64,000 nt of DNA from Stramonita haemastoma (taxonomy: Eukaryota; Mollusca; Gastropoda; Neogastropoda; Muricidae): the NCBI GenBank assembly GCA_030674155.1, contig CM060335.1, positions 38,851,269-38,915,268 on the forward strand, given 5' to 3'. A model generated the notes under the pieces. It made no database searches. It was given only the letters and a program-made list of their open reading frames with translations, and was not told the DNA's origin. The translations under genes were made by a program, and so were the position numbers. The first letter of the stretch is position 1. Each line of letters opens with the position of its first letter. Below, in pieces: positions 11,480 to 25,400 of the stretch.

Positions 11480-11609
11480 AAGCCATGTTGAGCGTGGTTA
11501 CCTCTTAGATAGGTGACTGTTCGTGCACCTTGGCTTCAGTATAGTCCCCCAGTTCACACCGCTGTAAATTAATGGGTACCCGCCCTCTTTTGCGGCAGGG
11601 AAGGTAAAG

Positions 11610-11693
<84 letters not shown>

Positions 11694-11775
11694 TGGGCGC
11701 CGCCCTCAATATACTGGCCCCTAGAGAAGCTGAGGTCTCTGACACCTCATTCCCCAACGACCCTTTACCTTTTAC
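11480..11775 (+). mobile_element. SINE T2 with internal (GA)n expansion
   Basis: Plus-strand copy (GGTGACTGTTCGTGCACCTT to CTGAGGTCTCTGACACCTCA). The GAGAGGAGATGGGCGCC segment has grown into about 80 bp of (GA)n at 11,611-11,690. Confidence 0.75.
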
Positions 11776-12031
11776 TTGTACATATTCTGAATATTTTTTT
11801 GCCCATTGTGGACTTCAGGCAGATGCAAATATATAAACAGTACACAAAGAGACGCTTCTTCCTACTACATGAAAGCTGGGGAGAACTACTTTTAACACAC
11901 TTACAAAAAAAATACAAAAAAAAAACGTCAACTCATTTTGTCTTTGAAGCCTTTTAAGTCCACAAAACTCTTCGTTGAAAATGGATTGAGGTCAACTGGA
12001 AAAGGTATATTCAGAAAGGCGAACTTGTGAC

Positions 12032-12300
12032 AAACTAAAGGTAAAGAGGTTCCCAAAACCTAATGCGGTCATTGAGAAGCGAGATGTCAAGAGACTTCAA
12101 TTCTCTAAGGGTCAGCATTTCGAGGTTAGCACCCATCACCTCTCCCTCGCTAATTTTTCTTCCCCTGTCCATGAAGAGGGTAGGTACCCACTGACAGCTG
12201 AGTGAACTGGGCAACTGTACTGAAACCCAAGACGTACGAACCGTCACACATCCATGAGATAACCACGCTCTGCATGGCTATATATACCTTAGCTTGGGGA
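12032..12300 (-). mobile_element. SINE T2
   Basis: TTCTCTAAGGGTCAGCATTT, CATCACCTCTCCCTCGCTAA and the ATCCATGAGATAACCACGCT end match T2. Confidence 0.65.
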
Positions 12301-12584
12301 GAAAGCGAGTACTGTGACCCAACCTGGAAACATACAAGTTAAGGAACACATCTGCTTGATGACAGACAGGAACATAGAAACAAAGGCGGATTGTGATTTG
12401 TTTGTTTATTGACAGGAATGAAATCGGGGAATAGTAATGGTGTACTTCAGTTTAGTTCACCAAGCAACCTTTTTTTTTCTGCATGGTTGTAGATTTTTCC
12501 CCCCCAGTGATCTGTAACAAGAGGGAGAAAGAAACCAAAACCACCAAAAACATTGTCACAATGAGCGGCTGGGAATACTTTTTT

Positions 12585-12609
12585 TCTTTTCTTTTCTTTC
12601 TTTTATTTT

Positions 12610-12657
<48 letters not shown>

Positions 12658-12662
12658 TCATT
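12585..12662. repeat. (TTTC)n
   Basis: About 75 bp of TTTC with TTTA interruptions at the left. 12,300-12,585 has nothing recognisable. Confidence 0.95.
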
Positions 12663-12839
12663 TTTTTTGTTTTTGTTTACAAAAAAGCTCTTCTTCTTTT
12701 CTCTCCCTCATACCTGAAATAAGAGTTTCTTTATCTTTATTTGCTCAGTGCATCCGACTTCGGTGTGGGAATTTTTTATTTTTATTTTTTAACAAATCCT
12801 CTTCTTCTTTTCTCTCCCTCATACTTGAAATAAGAGTTT

Positions 12840-13060
12840 CTTCATCTTTATTTGCCCAGCGCATCCTACTTCGGCGTGGGAGAAAATTATCATTATTTTT
12901 AAGTCTTTCTGGAAGGGAAATAGCTGGAAAATGGACCAAGATGGCAGAAAATGGACAAGAAGGAGGTGACAGGAAGAAAAGGAATAAGGCAGAAACAAAG
13001 AGAGGGACAGAAAAGAGGGATTGCTAGAGCAGAATTTCCAGAGGGTGTGGATGCAATCCA
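12840..13060 (+). repeat. Interspersed repeat R1
   Basis: CCTACTTCGGCGTGGGAGAA, AAGTCTTTCTGGAAGGGAAA and AGGCAGAAACAAAGAGAGGG. A duplicated start segment lies at 12,690-12,780. Confidence 0.6.
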
Positions 13061-13343
13061 TACTCACAGGCCCTAGACAACCCCACCATCCATCCTTATG
13101 TATGACACTTTCTACCAAGTGAGACATAGACCCCACAACTGTTTACTTGGGTAGTGTACACACCCGTTTACTTGAATACTGTCAGGTGAAAAAAATTAAT
13201 ACTTGACTGGTCCCATGAAGGACAATAACAACAATGATAGGTTTATCACTGATATGAATCACAATGTTGAAAAGACACAAAGAAAACTTTAATAGCTGAT
13301 CAAACATTACAAGAATGCCTTCAAACTGCAAAAAAAATTATCA

Positions 13344-13363
13344 CGCACGCACGCACGCACACA

Positions 13364-13440
<77 letters not shown>
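13344..13440. repeat. (CACG)n-(CA)n
   Basis: Replaces the head of the T1 SINE that follows. Confidence 0.95.
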
Positions 13441-13442
<2 letters not shown>

Positions 13443-13702
13443 CTCCTGGAGTTAACATCAGTGCTGACTCCACTCTGCCCAAAAGTCCTTCAGATGAGAC
13501 TTTAAACCGAGGCCCCGTGTGCGAACGCACTCCGAACATCTTGCGCACACGTTAAATCCTGTTCCGCTTTTCGTAAGAGTAGGCCATCGTGCGCCGGTGG
13601 GAACAGATGACATTTACAAAACTGCATACACACGGGGACTGGATGTAAAAAAGCACAAGAGTGCTTATCCCATTATTCTCGATATAAAAGAAGAAGAAGA
13701 AT
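13439..13702 (+). mobile_element. SINE T1, head replaced by (CA)n
   Basis: The body starts TTCTCCTGGAGTTAACATCA immediately after a 95-bp CACG/CA tract (13,344-13,440). The tail ends CGATATAAAAGAAGAAGAAG. Confidence 0.8.
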
Positions 13703-14211
13703 AACACACTGAGTACTTCAAGTCGATATCTGCTTACAGAGATTGAATGGGAGGAGAGAGAGGAGAGAGAGAGAGAGTAGAGGAAGAGAGAGAGAAGTGA
13801 TCAGAGATGAGAGAGAGAGAGAGAGATTATTGCAATGCAAACACAAGTACATTCTTCCTAAAGCATGAAGGCTGGAGCACACACCCATACCCACAACCAC
13901 CCACTTCACACACACACACACGCGCGCGCGCGCACTCCCACTCACGAGTGCATGCACATGCTTACCTAATCAAAAACACACACACACACAAACATACAAC
14001 ACATTTGCTCATATATTATGATGACTACCCTCGTGACCGTAACAATCAAGAGACCATGCTCCTCTTGAAATGCCTATCTATTTGGGAAAAAAAGTTTTTG
14101 ACGATTTAACAATACCATACTCAATGTTGTTAGGGTGAAGGTCAAACCTGGTGATAGGTCAAATGTTTTGTGTTTCCTTGTTGCTTTTGTTTCTTACAGT
14201 TGGTGCTGTCG

Positions 14212-14407
14212 TTTGATTTGATTTGATTTGATTTATTCTTTTATATCGAGGATAATGGAATAAGCACTCTTGTGCTTTTTTTCATCCTGTCCCCATGTGT
14301 ATGCAGTTTTGTAATATGTCAGCTGTTCCCACCGGCACACGATGGCCTACTCTTACGAAAAGCGGAACAGGATTTAACGTGTGCGCAAGATGTTCTGCGT
14401 GCGTTCG
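14212..14407 (-). mobile_element. SINE T1, head replaced by (GT)n
   Basis: Tail at 14,235-14,280 with hairpin at 14262-14277; the body stops at GCGTGCGTTCGTGTG where a 180-bp GT/GC tract begins (14,408-14,588). Confidence 0.8.
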
Positions 14408-14428
14408 TGTGTGTATGTGTGTGTGTTG

Positions 14429-14480
<52 letters not shown>

Positions 14481-14590
14481 TGTGTGTGTTGCGGCGCGCG
14501 CGCGCGCGTGCGTGTGTGTGTGTGTGGTGCATGCGTGTGTCCGTGCGTGCGTGTGTGTGTGCGTGCGTGTTTATGTGTGTGTGCATGCAC
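14408..14590. repeat. (GT)n with CG segment
   Basis: GT units with a GCGCGCGCGC core near 14,493-14,507. It replaces the head of the adjoining T1 SINE. Confidence 0.95.
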
Positions 14591-14887
14591 TGAGCCTCAT
14601 TAGACTGGCGTGTCGCGTTGACGTTGCTGAATATTGTGTGGGTTACATTCTTGGTTTCATTCCCATTAATTTGTGACATGACCCCACTATTATTCTCTTT
14701 TGCTTTCTAATTTTCCTTCTATCTGTGTCCTTTTGTTCTCTGTTACCTATCACACCCTTATCATGAACAAACAAACAAACAAACGAACGTTCAGAACAAG
14801 AACAGCGAAAACACTCAGACACCACTCACTATAGGCCTACCCATGTAGGCAGGATTTCAGGCTGCCTCTTCAGGAGGGTTCAACCAC

Positions 14888-14941
14888 CTAGAGAAGTAAT
14901 AGCCTTTTGCCTCCGATTCTCTTCTCGAAGTACATGAAATC
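14888..14941 (-). CDS. plscr: Scramblase last exon (DFMYFE, stop)
   Basis: Acceptor CCTACAG then 17 codons, DFMYFEKRIGGKRLLLL, and TAG. DFM(F/Y)FE completes the membrane helix, and a short basic/hydrophobic tail follows it as usual. No AATAAA was noticed in the first 250 nt after the stop. Confidence 0.9.
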   Translation of the reverse strand, partial: DFMYFEKRIGGKRLLLL

Positions 14942-17900
14942 CTGTAGGGAGCAAACACAGTACTGAATGAGAGATACAGAATGTCTTTATTTATTTATTC
15001 TATTCTCTTTTTATCTATTCTTTCATATCGAGGATAATGGAATAAGCACTCGTGTGCTTGTTTACATCCAGTCCCTGCGTGTAATGCAGTTTTGTCAGTC
15101 TTGTCATCTGTTCCCACCGGCACCCAACTGCCTACTCTTACGAAAAGCGGAACAGGATTTAACATGTGTGCAAAATGTTCTGCGTGCGTTTGCACAAGGG
15201 AGCCCCAATTTATAGACTCATTTAAAAAATTTTGGGGAAGAGTGGAGTCAGCGCTGATGTTAACTCCAGGGGGAAAAATCCCCTCAAAGGGGAATGGAGA
15301 AGCTCTCCTGTTCTGTTTTCTTGGTTCTGATAATTATGTGATAGTGAAGCTGTCGTTTTGATTTTTTTTTTTTTAATCATTTTATTCTTTTATTTCAAGA
15401 ATAATGGTATAAGCACTCGTGTGCTTTTATTTTACATCTAGTCCCCGTGTGTATGCAGTTTTGTCAGATTTGTCAATTTTGTCATCCATTCCCACTGGCA
15501 CAAAACGGCTTACTCTTTTGAAAAGCGGAATGGGTTTTTACGTGTGTAAAGGGTGTTCTAGGCGAGTGCAATCATGCAATACAAAAAGATTGTCTCTGAT
15601 TTCGTGGCCCGGTTGCTCTGGTCTCATGGTGACCTCAGATTCAGTTTCCCCATACACTTTTTTGCCTGTGTTCAGTTTGTGTCAACGCCTTTAGGGCTGG
15701 AGGTCCGTGGGGGGCGGTCGTTGGAGGCACATTGCGGTGGTCGCCACCATGGGTGGTCGACTTAATCTAGCTTCGTAACTGAGCTAAAACTGTGGTAAGG
15801 GGGCTTAGTAAAAGAGTCCTGCATATGTTAGCTCAGAACAGGCACCACTGAACACCACCAAAGTGACCCAGCAGCAGTGCAGGGTCCGTCAGGCTGGTGG
15901 CCCCACTGGGCCGGACACTGATGGGCTCCCTGTGGATTTCCGACATTGGGGATGCAAAATAACGGATCTGGGTATGGCTGGGTGAAGAGATTGAAATGAG
16001 CGGTATGGGAACAGGACAGGGACGTCACAGAAGATAAGGCAGCAAACACAAAAGGCACAACCCTGGGGGTCCGACTCACAATGAGGAAGACAGCCCCAAG
16101 AAGCGTGGCTTTGGTCTGCACATCCATGTCTAAGGGAAAAGACACTCCGAAGTTGTCGGCATCCGTGAAGAGTTCCTTTGCCAACCCTGACCACGCCTTG
16201 GAGATCCTGCCCACTGTAGTCTCCCCGTCTTGTGATAGAATCTGAAAGGCAGATGCAAGTCTTCACGTGGCTACAACGGAGGAACCTGTTTGAGGGGATA
16301 TTTTCCCATGGAATTAACATCAGTACCCACTCCAATTCAACCCACTCCACTGAAACTCCTTTGGAGGAGACTATAAACCAAGGTCAACGCATGCATAATT
16401 ATGCACGCAGAACATCTTGCGCCACATATCAAAACCTGTTCTGACTTTCGGAAGAGTATACCATTGCTTGCTGGTCAACTTTGTAAATCATTTTGATGAG
16501 GCCACTCCAGCATATGACATAGAGATCAGAGCAGAAAAGATCCAGTTGATGATAAATAGCCTCAATTATGGCAATTGGCAGCGTTAATATCTGATGAAGG
16601 ATCAAAATCTGAAGTACACTCAAGGATAGCCAGACCACAGCTGCAATGACCAAACTGAAAGTCTTCTGGAATGACGAGAACATTACCATCAGCTCCAAGA
16701 TCAGACTGATGCATTCCCTGGTCATGTTAATAATTTCTATGCATTTGAAATGTGGACCATGCAGACATGGAAAGAAAGATACACGCAATGGGGATGAACA
16801 CTTGGTATCTCGTACAGAGATCACATAACCAACAAGTGAAAACTGGGACTGAAAATGCCAGTGGGCCATATGAAAAGCTCAAAGCTTCAGTGAAAAAAAT
16901 GCAAATCAAAGTGGCACGGGCACATCACACGAACATCTGGACTGGCCAAGACTGTCCTACAGGGAACTGTATACGAAGGGAATACGAAGAGGCAGACAGA
17001 GAAAACGATGGGAAGATAACACCAGAGAGTGGATTGGCCTTAAGTGGAAGGACACACTACGGAGAGCTGAGAACTGCAAGGAGTGAAGGAAGCTGGTTGC
17101 AAAATCTTCAGTGTTGCCCCAACGGCCAACCAGACTACAGGACAAGTGAAGGAACGAATGATAAAATCTTGAAAAATGCATGCACACTGGTGTCGTGTTT
17201 AGACATCGGAATGCAGTTATCTTAATGAGCTGGTAAACAGTGGAGGACATACCATTGGTGAACCACAGAGCTCTACCTGAGGAGTGAAAAGGCCAGCTCA
17301 AATACAGAAAGTCAGGATGTTTTCACTGTTTCTTTGAAAAGGCGGGTAAAACAGACAAACCTAAGATGAAGTCCTTCAATACATGTTAAAAATTAGCTTT
17401 AAATATTTACAAAGCCATGTTAAAAGCAATCAGAATAAAAAGACAATTAAAAGCAGGACATTTTCTTCTAAAAAATTTGATTAAAAACATATGAGTACTC
17501 AAATTCATCCCCTTTTCCCAGTACTAGTTCTTATTTGAACAAACTAAGATAAAGGAGTTCAGAATAATTTTCCTTTACCTAAACTAATATCAGCTAGAAT
17601 AGGCATATTCATTACTTTTTTCGCTTTTTTCTTAATCAATTAAATCAGACACGTTTAAAACATTTTCCTCCATTTAACTTTATTTACGAAATTAATATTC
17701 ATAAAACAAAAAGGTGAATTCAGGACATTTTCTTGCATTAAATCTTTTTGAATCAGCTCAAATGGACAAAGTTAAAGAACTTCTGTTTTCCTCTAGGTTA
17801 GATAAGGTAATATGAAGCAAGGTTGCACTAACCTCAAACTCTACATTGCCACAGAAGTTGCACAAACATAAAGGGCCTTTGATTTTGAGCACTGTCTCAC

Positions 17901-19332
17901 CACTGGCGTTCTTGACGTCATATCTGGGCAGGTTTAGGATGTGGCAGGTCTGGTGTACAGAACCAATGGGTGTGCCAGGTGGGGCCTCTACCCCCAGTTT
18001 CTGTAAACATGAGGGAAAATTGTCACATAGTTATCATAAACTGTCATCAAGTCAACTATCATTTTTACACCAATGACTCTCAGGTTCAAGGCACTGTCAA
18101 ATAATTATCATAAACTGTCATCAAATCAACTATCATTTTCACACCAATGACTCTCAGGTTCAAGGCACTGTCAAATAATATCATAAACTGTCATCAAATC
18201 AACTATCATTTTTACACAATGACTCTCAGTTCAAGGCACTGTCACATATCATAAACCCATCAAATCAACTATCATTTTTACATCGATGACTCTCAGATTC
18301 AAAGCATTGTCACATATCATAAACCATCATCAAATCAACTATCATTTTTACGCCGATGACTCTCAGATTCAAAGCATTGTCACATATCATAAACCGTCAT
18401 CAAATCAACTATCATTTTTATGCCGATAACTCTCAGATTCAAAGCTGTGATACTCCTGAAAATCTACCGTCTCTCTTGATAAATATGTCCTACTGCCTTC
18501 AAGATATCCAACACTGGATGATACAGAACAAATTACAGCTAAATGTAGATAAAACCAAAGCCATGCTTGTAGGGAACAAACACAAACTTTCTTCCATTAC
18601 AACTTCAATGGAATTTGGCAATACGTCAGTCACTCTATCCACTGCTGTGAAGTATCTAGGAGTTGTTATTGACAACACACTATCCATGCAAAAATTCATC
18701 ACCAAGCCCCGCCAGTCATGCTACTATCAATTAAGGCGTATTAGTGCAATTCAAAAGTACCTGTCCACGGATGCAATGTCCAGACTTGTCACTTCTCTTA
18801 TTCATTCTTTCAGGTCTGGACTATTGCAATTCGTTTTTGGCTGGCCTGCCAGCATCATCTCTCCACTCCTTTCAACGTACACAAAACTATGCAGCTCGAC
18901 TAATCCTCAGGAAGAAAAAGTCTGAGCACATAACTCCTCTCTTGCAATCTCTCCACGGCTGCCTGTGCCACAGAGAGTAAACTATAAGATCAGTACTCTC
19001 TGTTGTAAATGTCTCCACAAAACAGCACCTTCCTACCTCTGTGAATGTTTTTACCGTACACTCCTCGTTCCTTCCGTTCTGCTGCAGATACCCTGTGCTT
19101 ACAAATACCTATATTCAATCAATCCACCATTGGCCGTCGCTATTTCTCTATTTCTGGTCCTGTGATCTGGAACGATCTCCCTCTCTCCCTTCTTAAAAAG
19201 CTTGTCTATGACACATTTAAATCCAGCCTCAAGACATATTTATTTCGAAGCCAAGATTTTCCCCTCCTGTTTCATCTTATAGCTGCCCTTGCTCTCAACA
19301 GACGAAATATACACCACCCTGCCAAAGTGTAT

Positions 19333-19409
<77 letters not shown>

Positions 19410-22400
19410 GTGTGTACATTTGACTGTGTTAAAAAATCTAATATATTGTTATTGGTTGCATGCCTAAGAATTGATTGAATGCAAGTGCTTTGATTTGTTT
19501 CTGCAAGATAAAGCGCTATATAAATTCCATTTATTATTATTATTGTTGTTATTATTATTATCATTATTGTTATTATTATTAAAAGGACTGACTGACTGAT
19601 TTAATGAATGGATGACTGTCACCTGTTCCCTGTTTCCATTGCCGCTATCGATGACAGGAACTCTATGCAATGCCACCAGGGTTCACCATCCCTGTCTCTG
19701 TTCACCTTCACCTGTCCCGTAGTCCTGTGGACCGTGGGGGCACCACTGAAGATTTTGTAACCAGCTTCCTCCACTTCTCACGATCCTCCGCCCTCCATAG
19801 CAGATCGCTCCACCCAAGGCGAGTCCACTCTCTGATGTTGTTTTCCCACCGTTTCCTCTGTTTGCCTCTTCGTCTCCCTTCTTTTACTGTTCCCTGTAGG
19901 ACAGTCTTGGCCTGGTGAGATGTTTGTATGGTGTGCCCTACTACTTAATATTGCGTTTCTTTACTGAAGTCAGAAGGTCTTCATATGGTCCAATGGCATT
20001 TTTTCAACTCCCGTTTTCAATTCCTCATTAGTGATGTGATCTCTGTATGTGATACCAAGGAGTCTGTGAAAGCATCTCATCTCCATTGCCTGTATCCTTC
20101 TTTCAATGTCTGCTTTTATAGTTATGGTCCCGATTTCACATGCGTAAGAAAATATGGACATGATCAGGGAACGCATCAGTCTGATCTTGAAGCTGATGGG
20201 CGATGTTCTTGGCATTCCAGAGAACTTTAAGTTTAGTCATTGCAGATGTGGTCTGGGCTATCCTGGAGAGATTTTCAGGTTTTGATCCTTCATCTAATAC
20301 AATGGCTCCCCAATATTTGGTATTTGAAGCTATGGACGGTCTCGATTTTCTTACCATCTATGATTATGTCATTGCTGACACCATTGGCTTTATTTGTCAT
20401 CAGCTTGGTTTTCTCTGCACTGATCTGTATGCCATATGCTGAAGAGGCTTCATCAAGGTGATTTACCAGGCTGACTATCTCTTGCTCTTCTCCAGCTAGG
20501 CCATCGATGTCATTAGCAAAACGTAAGTTTGTGATTGTCCTGCCTCCAATGCTGACTGTTCCCTTGTGGTTTTCAAGTGCGTCAGCTATTATTCTCTCTA
20601 TAAAGATGTTGAAGAGGGTGGGAAAGAGCAGACATCCTTGGGGTATTCCAATTATGGTTTGGAACCAATCACCTATGTTGTTGTCATAATAAACTGCGCT
20701 GGTTGCCTTGTTATAGAGGCATTCTACGGTTCCGATCAGGTTGGCATTGATTTTAAACAGCCTCATGCCCACAGAGATGCATGCAAGACTCTGTTGAATG
20801 CCTTCTTAAAGCCTACAAAGACATCGTAAAGATCTTGGTGTTGCAAGTATTTCTCACAGAGTATTCTAAGGTTGAAAATTTGTTCGATTGTTCTCCACCC
20901 TGCTCTGAAACCTGCATGCTCTGCTTTGATGATCTCCTCAGCTTGAGGCTTTAGTCTGTTCAGGAGGATTCTTTGCATGACTTTGCTTGGTTGGCTAACC
21001 AGGATGATGGTACAGTAGTTTGGGCATAGTTGTAAGTTGCCTTTCTTCTGGAAAGTAATAATCAGGGCTAGGGACTGTGTCCAAGGTGTTGGCCACTCCC
21101 CTGTCTGCCAGATCTTATTGCAGATGGTAAGTAACACATCTATCAGTTCACATCAGTGCTGACTCCACTCTCCCCAAAAGTCTTTTGGATGAGACTATAA
21201 ACCGAGGCCCCTGTGTGCAAACACATGCAGAACATCTTGCACACATGTTAAATCCTGTTCTGCTTTTCGTAAGAGTAGGCCATTGTGTCCCGGTGGGAAC
21301 AGATGACATTAACAAAAACTGCCTACACACAGGGACTGGTTGTAAAAAAAAAAAGCATATGAATGCTTATTCCATTATCCTTGATATAAAAGAATAAATA
21401 GATAAATAAATAAATAAAGATCATGGCCTCTGGACCAGTTCTGATGGAATGTTGTCCACTCCTGCTGACTTCCCTCTTTTTAGTGATTTTATTGCACTTT
21501 CAACTTCTTCCCATAGGATGCGGTAGCTGCTGTTGTTGGTTGGTGAAGGAACATTTAACACGTCAGGGTCTCCTGTTGTTGTGTGAGTGTACAGCTCAGA
21601 GCAGTACTCTGTCCACCTCTTTAAAATATCTTGGTCTTCAGTGAGACGTTTCCCTGCTTTGTCTTGGATGGTTGTGGTTCTCCCTTGTTTTGAGCTTGCC
21701 AGGTCTTTCACAAGCTGGTAGGCTTTCTTGCTGTTGTTTTTCTGTAACTAATATGATATACACTACAATGCTTAACAAAACAGTACAATACAGTACTATA
21801 CAATACAATACAATACAATACAAACATGATTCTTATAAATATCTGACCAACCTGTAGACAGCAGAACCAAAAACAGAGGTCACATCTAAGCGGCCTGTTC
21901 AGATGAATAAGCTCATTCCGAAAGTTATCTAACACCTTTATATCGAAGGGTCGTCTTTTTCCGCACCAAACACGAAACAGGCAACAAGTATCTGGGGGGA
22001 AAAAGACAAAAAGATATACTGTAATATCATGCAGCTGAATATCACATCTTGAGTGACCCAAAGCGGTAAGACACAGTTACAAGACAAACTAGGACAAACC
22101 ACTATAGACACTGTGACAATGTCAACAAATTATGTAAAGGACTCTACCCATTTCAGCAACTATAAAAGAACAATAATGTGATTATTTTTAGTAGATTATA
22201 CTACAAACAATGCACGTCCAAGGAAGTTTTTACACTACGACACTGTCATCAAATTCCGTTACAGCCTATATAAAATTTCATCAAACTATACTAAGCTTAC
22301 GATCATTTCAGCCATTGATATTCCAGACGATGTCAGATTTAACAAGGTACATTCAGCCATTATTATTCAGACAATGTAAGTTTTTAAAACCTGTACACCT

Positions 22401-25400
22401 TCCCAATTTTAGCCAGTTAATTACAGACTTCACCAGTTTTAGCTAGTTATAAGCTGTAATAATTTCAGCAAATTACATTACAGGCTATATTAATCTTGAT
22501 GAGTTATAAATTATGACAATCTTCATCATACTACGTCTCCAGACTACCCCAGTTTTAAACAAGTTATAATCTTGACAAAATTCCTGGTGTCATCCATTGA
22601 CAAACACCCCATCATTACGCATGTTTTGAAATGCTTTTTTTTTTTTTTTTTTCACATGCTGCTTTTCAGTCCATTGACAAAAGCTCAGTAAACAGTACTA
22701 AAAATTTTAATTTAATGCTCTGCTTGCTATTAGCATCAGGTACTTTGCCCAGAAAAGATGTAACCATGTCCACAAATGCCCATGAATATATCACGAGGTG
22801 ATTGAAAGGCAGAATACTTTGAGCATCCATTTATCAGTATTTCATTTCTGCTCTTGGTGCAAGCCCAGAGCTTTATCCGTTAGAGAGGTAAGTAACCTGT
22901 TGGGGTAAGTCTTTCATTAGAATGCTGTGATGCTTGACAATAATGTGCTTATATATACTGGGGGACGGATAGCCTAGTGGTCAGAACACTGGCTCGACAA
23001 TTTGACGACCGGGTTCGATTCCCGTTCAAGGAGATTTTTCTCCTGGAGTTAACATCAGTGCTGACTCCACTCTCCCCCAAAGTCCTTCGGATGAGACATA
23101 AACCGAGGCCCATGTGCAAACGCATGCAGAACATCTTGCGCACATGTTAAATCCTGTTCCACTTTTCGTAAGATAGGCCATTGTGTACGTGGGAACAAAT
23201 AACAAGAGTTACAAAACTGCATACACACATGGAATGGATGTAAAAAAGCACATGATGCTTATTCCATTATCCGACGTATATAAAAAATAATAAAATAATA
23301 AATTCATTCATTACAACCTCAGCAGAACACCTGGTATCTCCTTGAAAGGAATGAACATCATCTGAAACTGAATATGGTTGCCAGTATTGCACAGGAACTT
23401 GAAAACAACCCTACAGGCACACTTATCCAGTGACTACTTAATCGTGTCACAGGGATTCCATGGATGGATAAGCAAACCAAAGAAAAGGTACCCCAAACAG
23501 ATTTTTTTTTTTGATCAGTAAAAAAATTATAAAGTGGCCATCTCATTTTTTTACATGTCTTTGAAGTGTACGTTTATGCATCCACAACCATTCACAAGAC
23601 AATGTTCGAGGTACTTTAACTGCTCACAGTTCTGTTGGCATTAGTACAGGTAGAGAAAAAAAAGTCCAACCAGGACCCAGGTGCCTTTACTTACACTCAA
23701 ATAACCTGAGAAAATAAACAAAACTTAAAACAACCTTCATCTCCATACTGGCAGACCATTGACTCTGATTTGCTGCAGATGAACATTGACATCAGGAAAG
23801 AGTCAACCAGAGAAATCCCACAGACAGTGCTAACCATCACTGCTAGACGGCCCCATGGAGTTCAGTACCTAGAGAATCTGGTCTCAAAGCCCGGAAATGA
23901 CACGAACGGAAATAAAGAGACCTTGGAACACTAGTAAGTATTTGTCGAACCAAACAAATTTGTGTATTAACAAAAGATCACATCCAAACAAACTGAACCG
24001 AAGCTAAGCAAATTTTTGTCCATAGTTATCAACACATCAGCTTGGCACAAATACAAAAATCGGGAAACCTCTAATTGTAGCTCTAACTGATTTAGAAAAA
24101 AAAGCTTTCAATACTGCTAAAAGGCATCTAATATTGGCATACAAACACAACAATATTATTTAAAGAAGAAATCAAAAAGCGTGTGGGCCCCCAAGAGCCT
24201 TTGCTCTCCACCATAAAGAGGAGAAAGCTGATGTGGTTTGGTCACACCACAAGACACAACACCCTAGCAAAAACCATCTTGCAAGGAACAGTCGAGGGCA
24301 AGAGAAGAAGAGGCCGCCAAAAGAAATCATGGGTTGACAACATCAAAGACTGGACTGCCCAACCCCTGCAACGCCTCCTACTAGCCACACAGGATCGTGA
24401 AGCATGGAAAAAGATCTCCGTTGCGTCTTCTCTCATGTCCCCCCTACGTCCTTTGGGACATGGGACTGAGTGAGTGAGTGAGTGAGAGTGAGAGAAAAAG
24501 CAACAAGACCCTGTGCGTTATCTATAACAGCAAATAAAGCTGAGAAAATAAACAAATTTTATTCAATCCGGTTAATTTCACAACTGCAGACATGTGTCTC
24601 TGTCTGTTGCTGCAGATATATCTTCACAAACAGAAATGGTCATACTTTCAGAGAATATCCCACAGCATCAGTGGCTTACCTTCAACTGCATAGTACACTG
24701 GTTGCCCCATGGTGTTCAGTACCTTGTATTTGTTGCTGGTCTCAAAGCCCGTGAAAGCTGCACACAGAACGAATTATGAGACCTCTGGATCTACTATGTA
24801 AGTTTTATTTTTACTGAACGAAACAAAGTTTGTGATATTGACCTGTTTATCTACACCAAACGAAACCTGAACCAGAACTAAGCAAATTTTTGTCCATAGT
24901 TATCTACATCATAGGCTTGGTACAAAAAAAATCGAAAACTCTAATGTAGCTCTTACTGATTTTGAAAAAAAAGCTTTCAATACTGTAAACAGGCATCTAT
25001 TTTGGCCTACACTATTCAAATTTTTATTTAAAAAATAATAAATCGTACAAATATACACAAAGCATGCATTATGACACTGTACACTGTAAAGTGAGAAGTC
25101 ACAACTGACACACTGGATTAGTTTCACAACTGGTGGAAAACAAGGTGACGTATTTAGCCTTGCGTTGTTTTCTCTTTTTATTTATTCATGAACTTGCTGT
25201 GGATGTTATTTCTAATGGAAGACATGGTGCCACAATCTCTTATGATGATTAGTGGTTTTTCTTTGACTGGCACATGCTGTATTGTTATCTGAAACTGTTG
25301 GTTTACAGATCCAACTGACTTAATTTCCAGTGCGCTGCCACTTCTCTTCAACTAAAAGTAAACAATCATGAGTTAAAAGTCGTGTCATTCTATTAAAAAC

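Larger units (their letters stand above)
18025..19560 (+). mobile_element. LINE fragment (RT and C-terminal domain) in scramblase intron 5
   Basis: From the YADD region onward the plus strand encodes MIQNKLQLNVDKTKAMLVGN, KYLGVVIDNTLSMQKFI, then with frame breaks DYCNSFLAGLPASSLHSFQR, RLILRKKKSEHITPLLQSLH and FSISGPVIWNDLPLSL. This is the CR1/L2-like LINE arrangement. A (GT)n of about 65 bp precedes a tail GCGCTATATAAATTCC(TTATTA)n. The same family occurs at 59,265-60,275. The first 420 bp is a tandem array. Confidence 0.75.

Noticed and set aside
20290..21137. Host gene with RT domain
   Set aside because: Broken frames, FAND in place of FADD and related copies elsewhere mark it as a dead LINE.
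22958..23030. tRNA genes (also 2,905, 46,838, 51,336, 57,150)
   Set aside because: A and B boxes are present, but the acceptor or T stems mispair and each is followed by a SINE body shared with other copies, so they are SINE heads.
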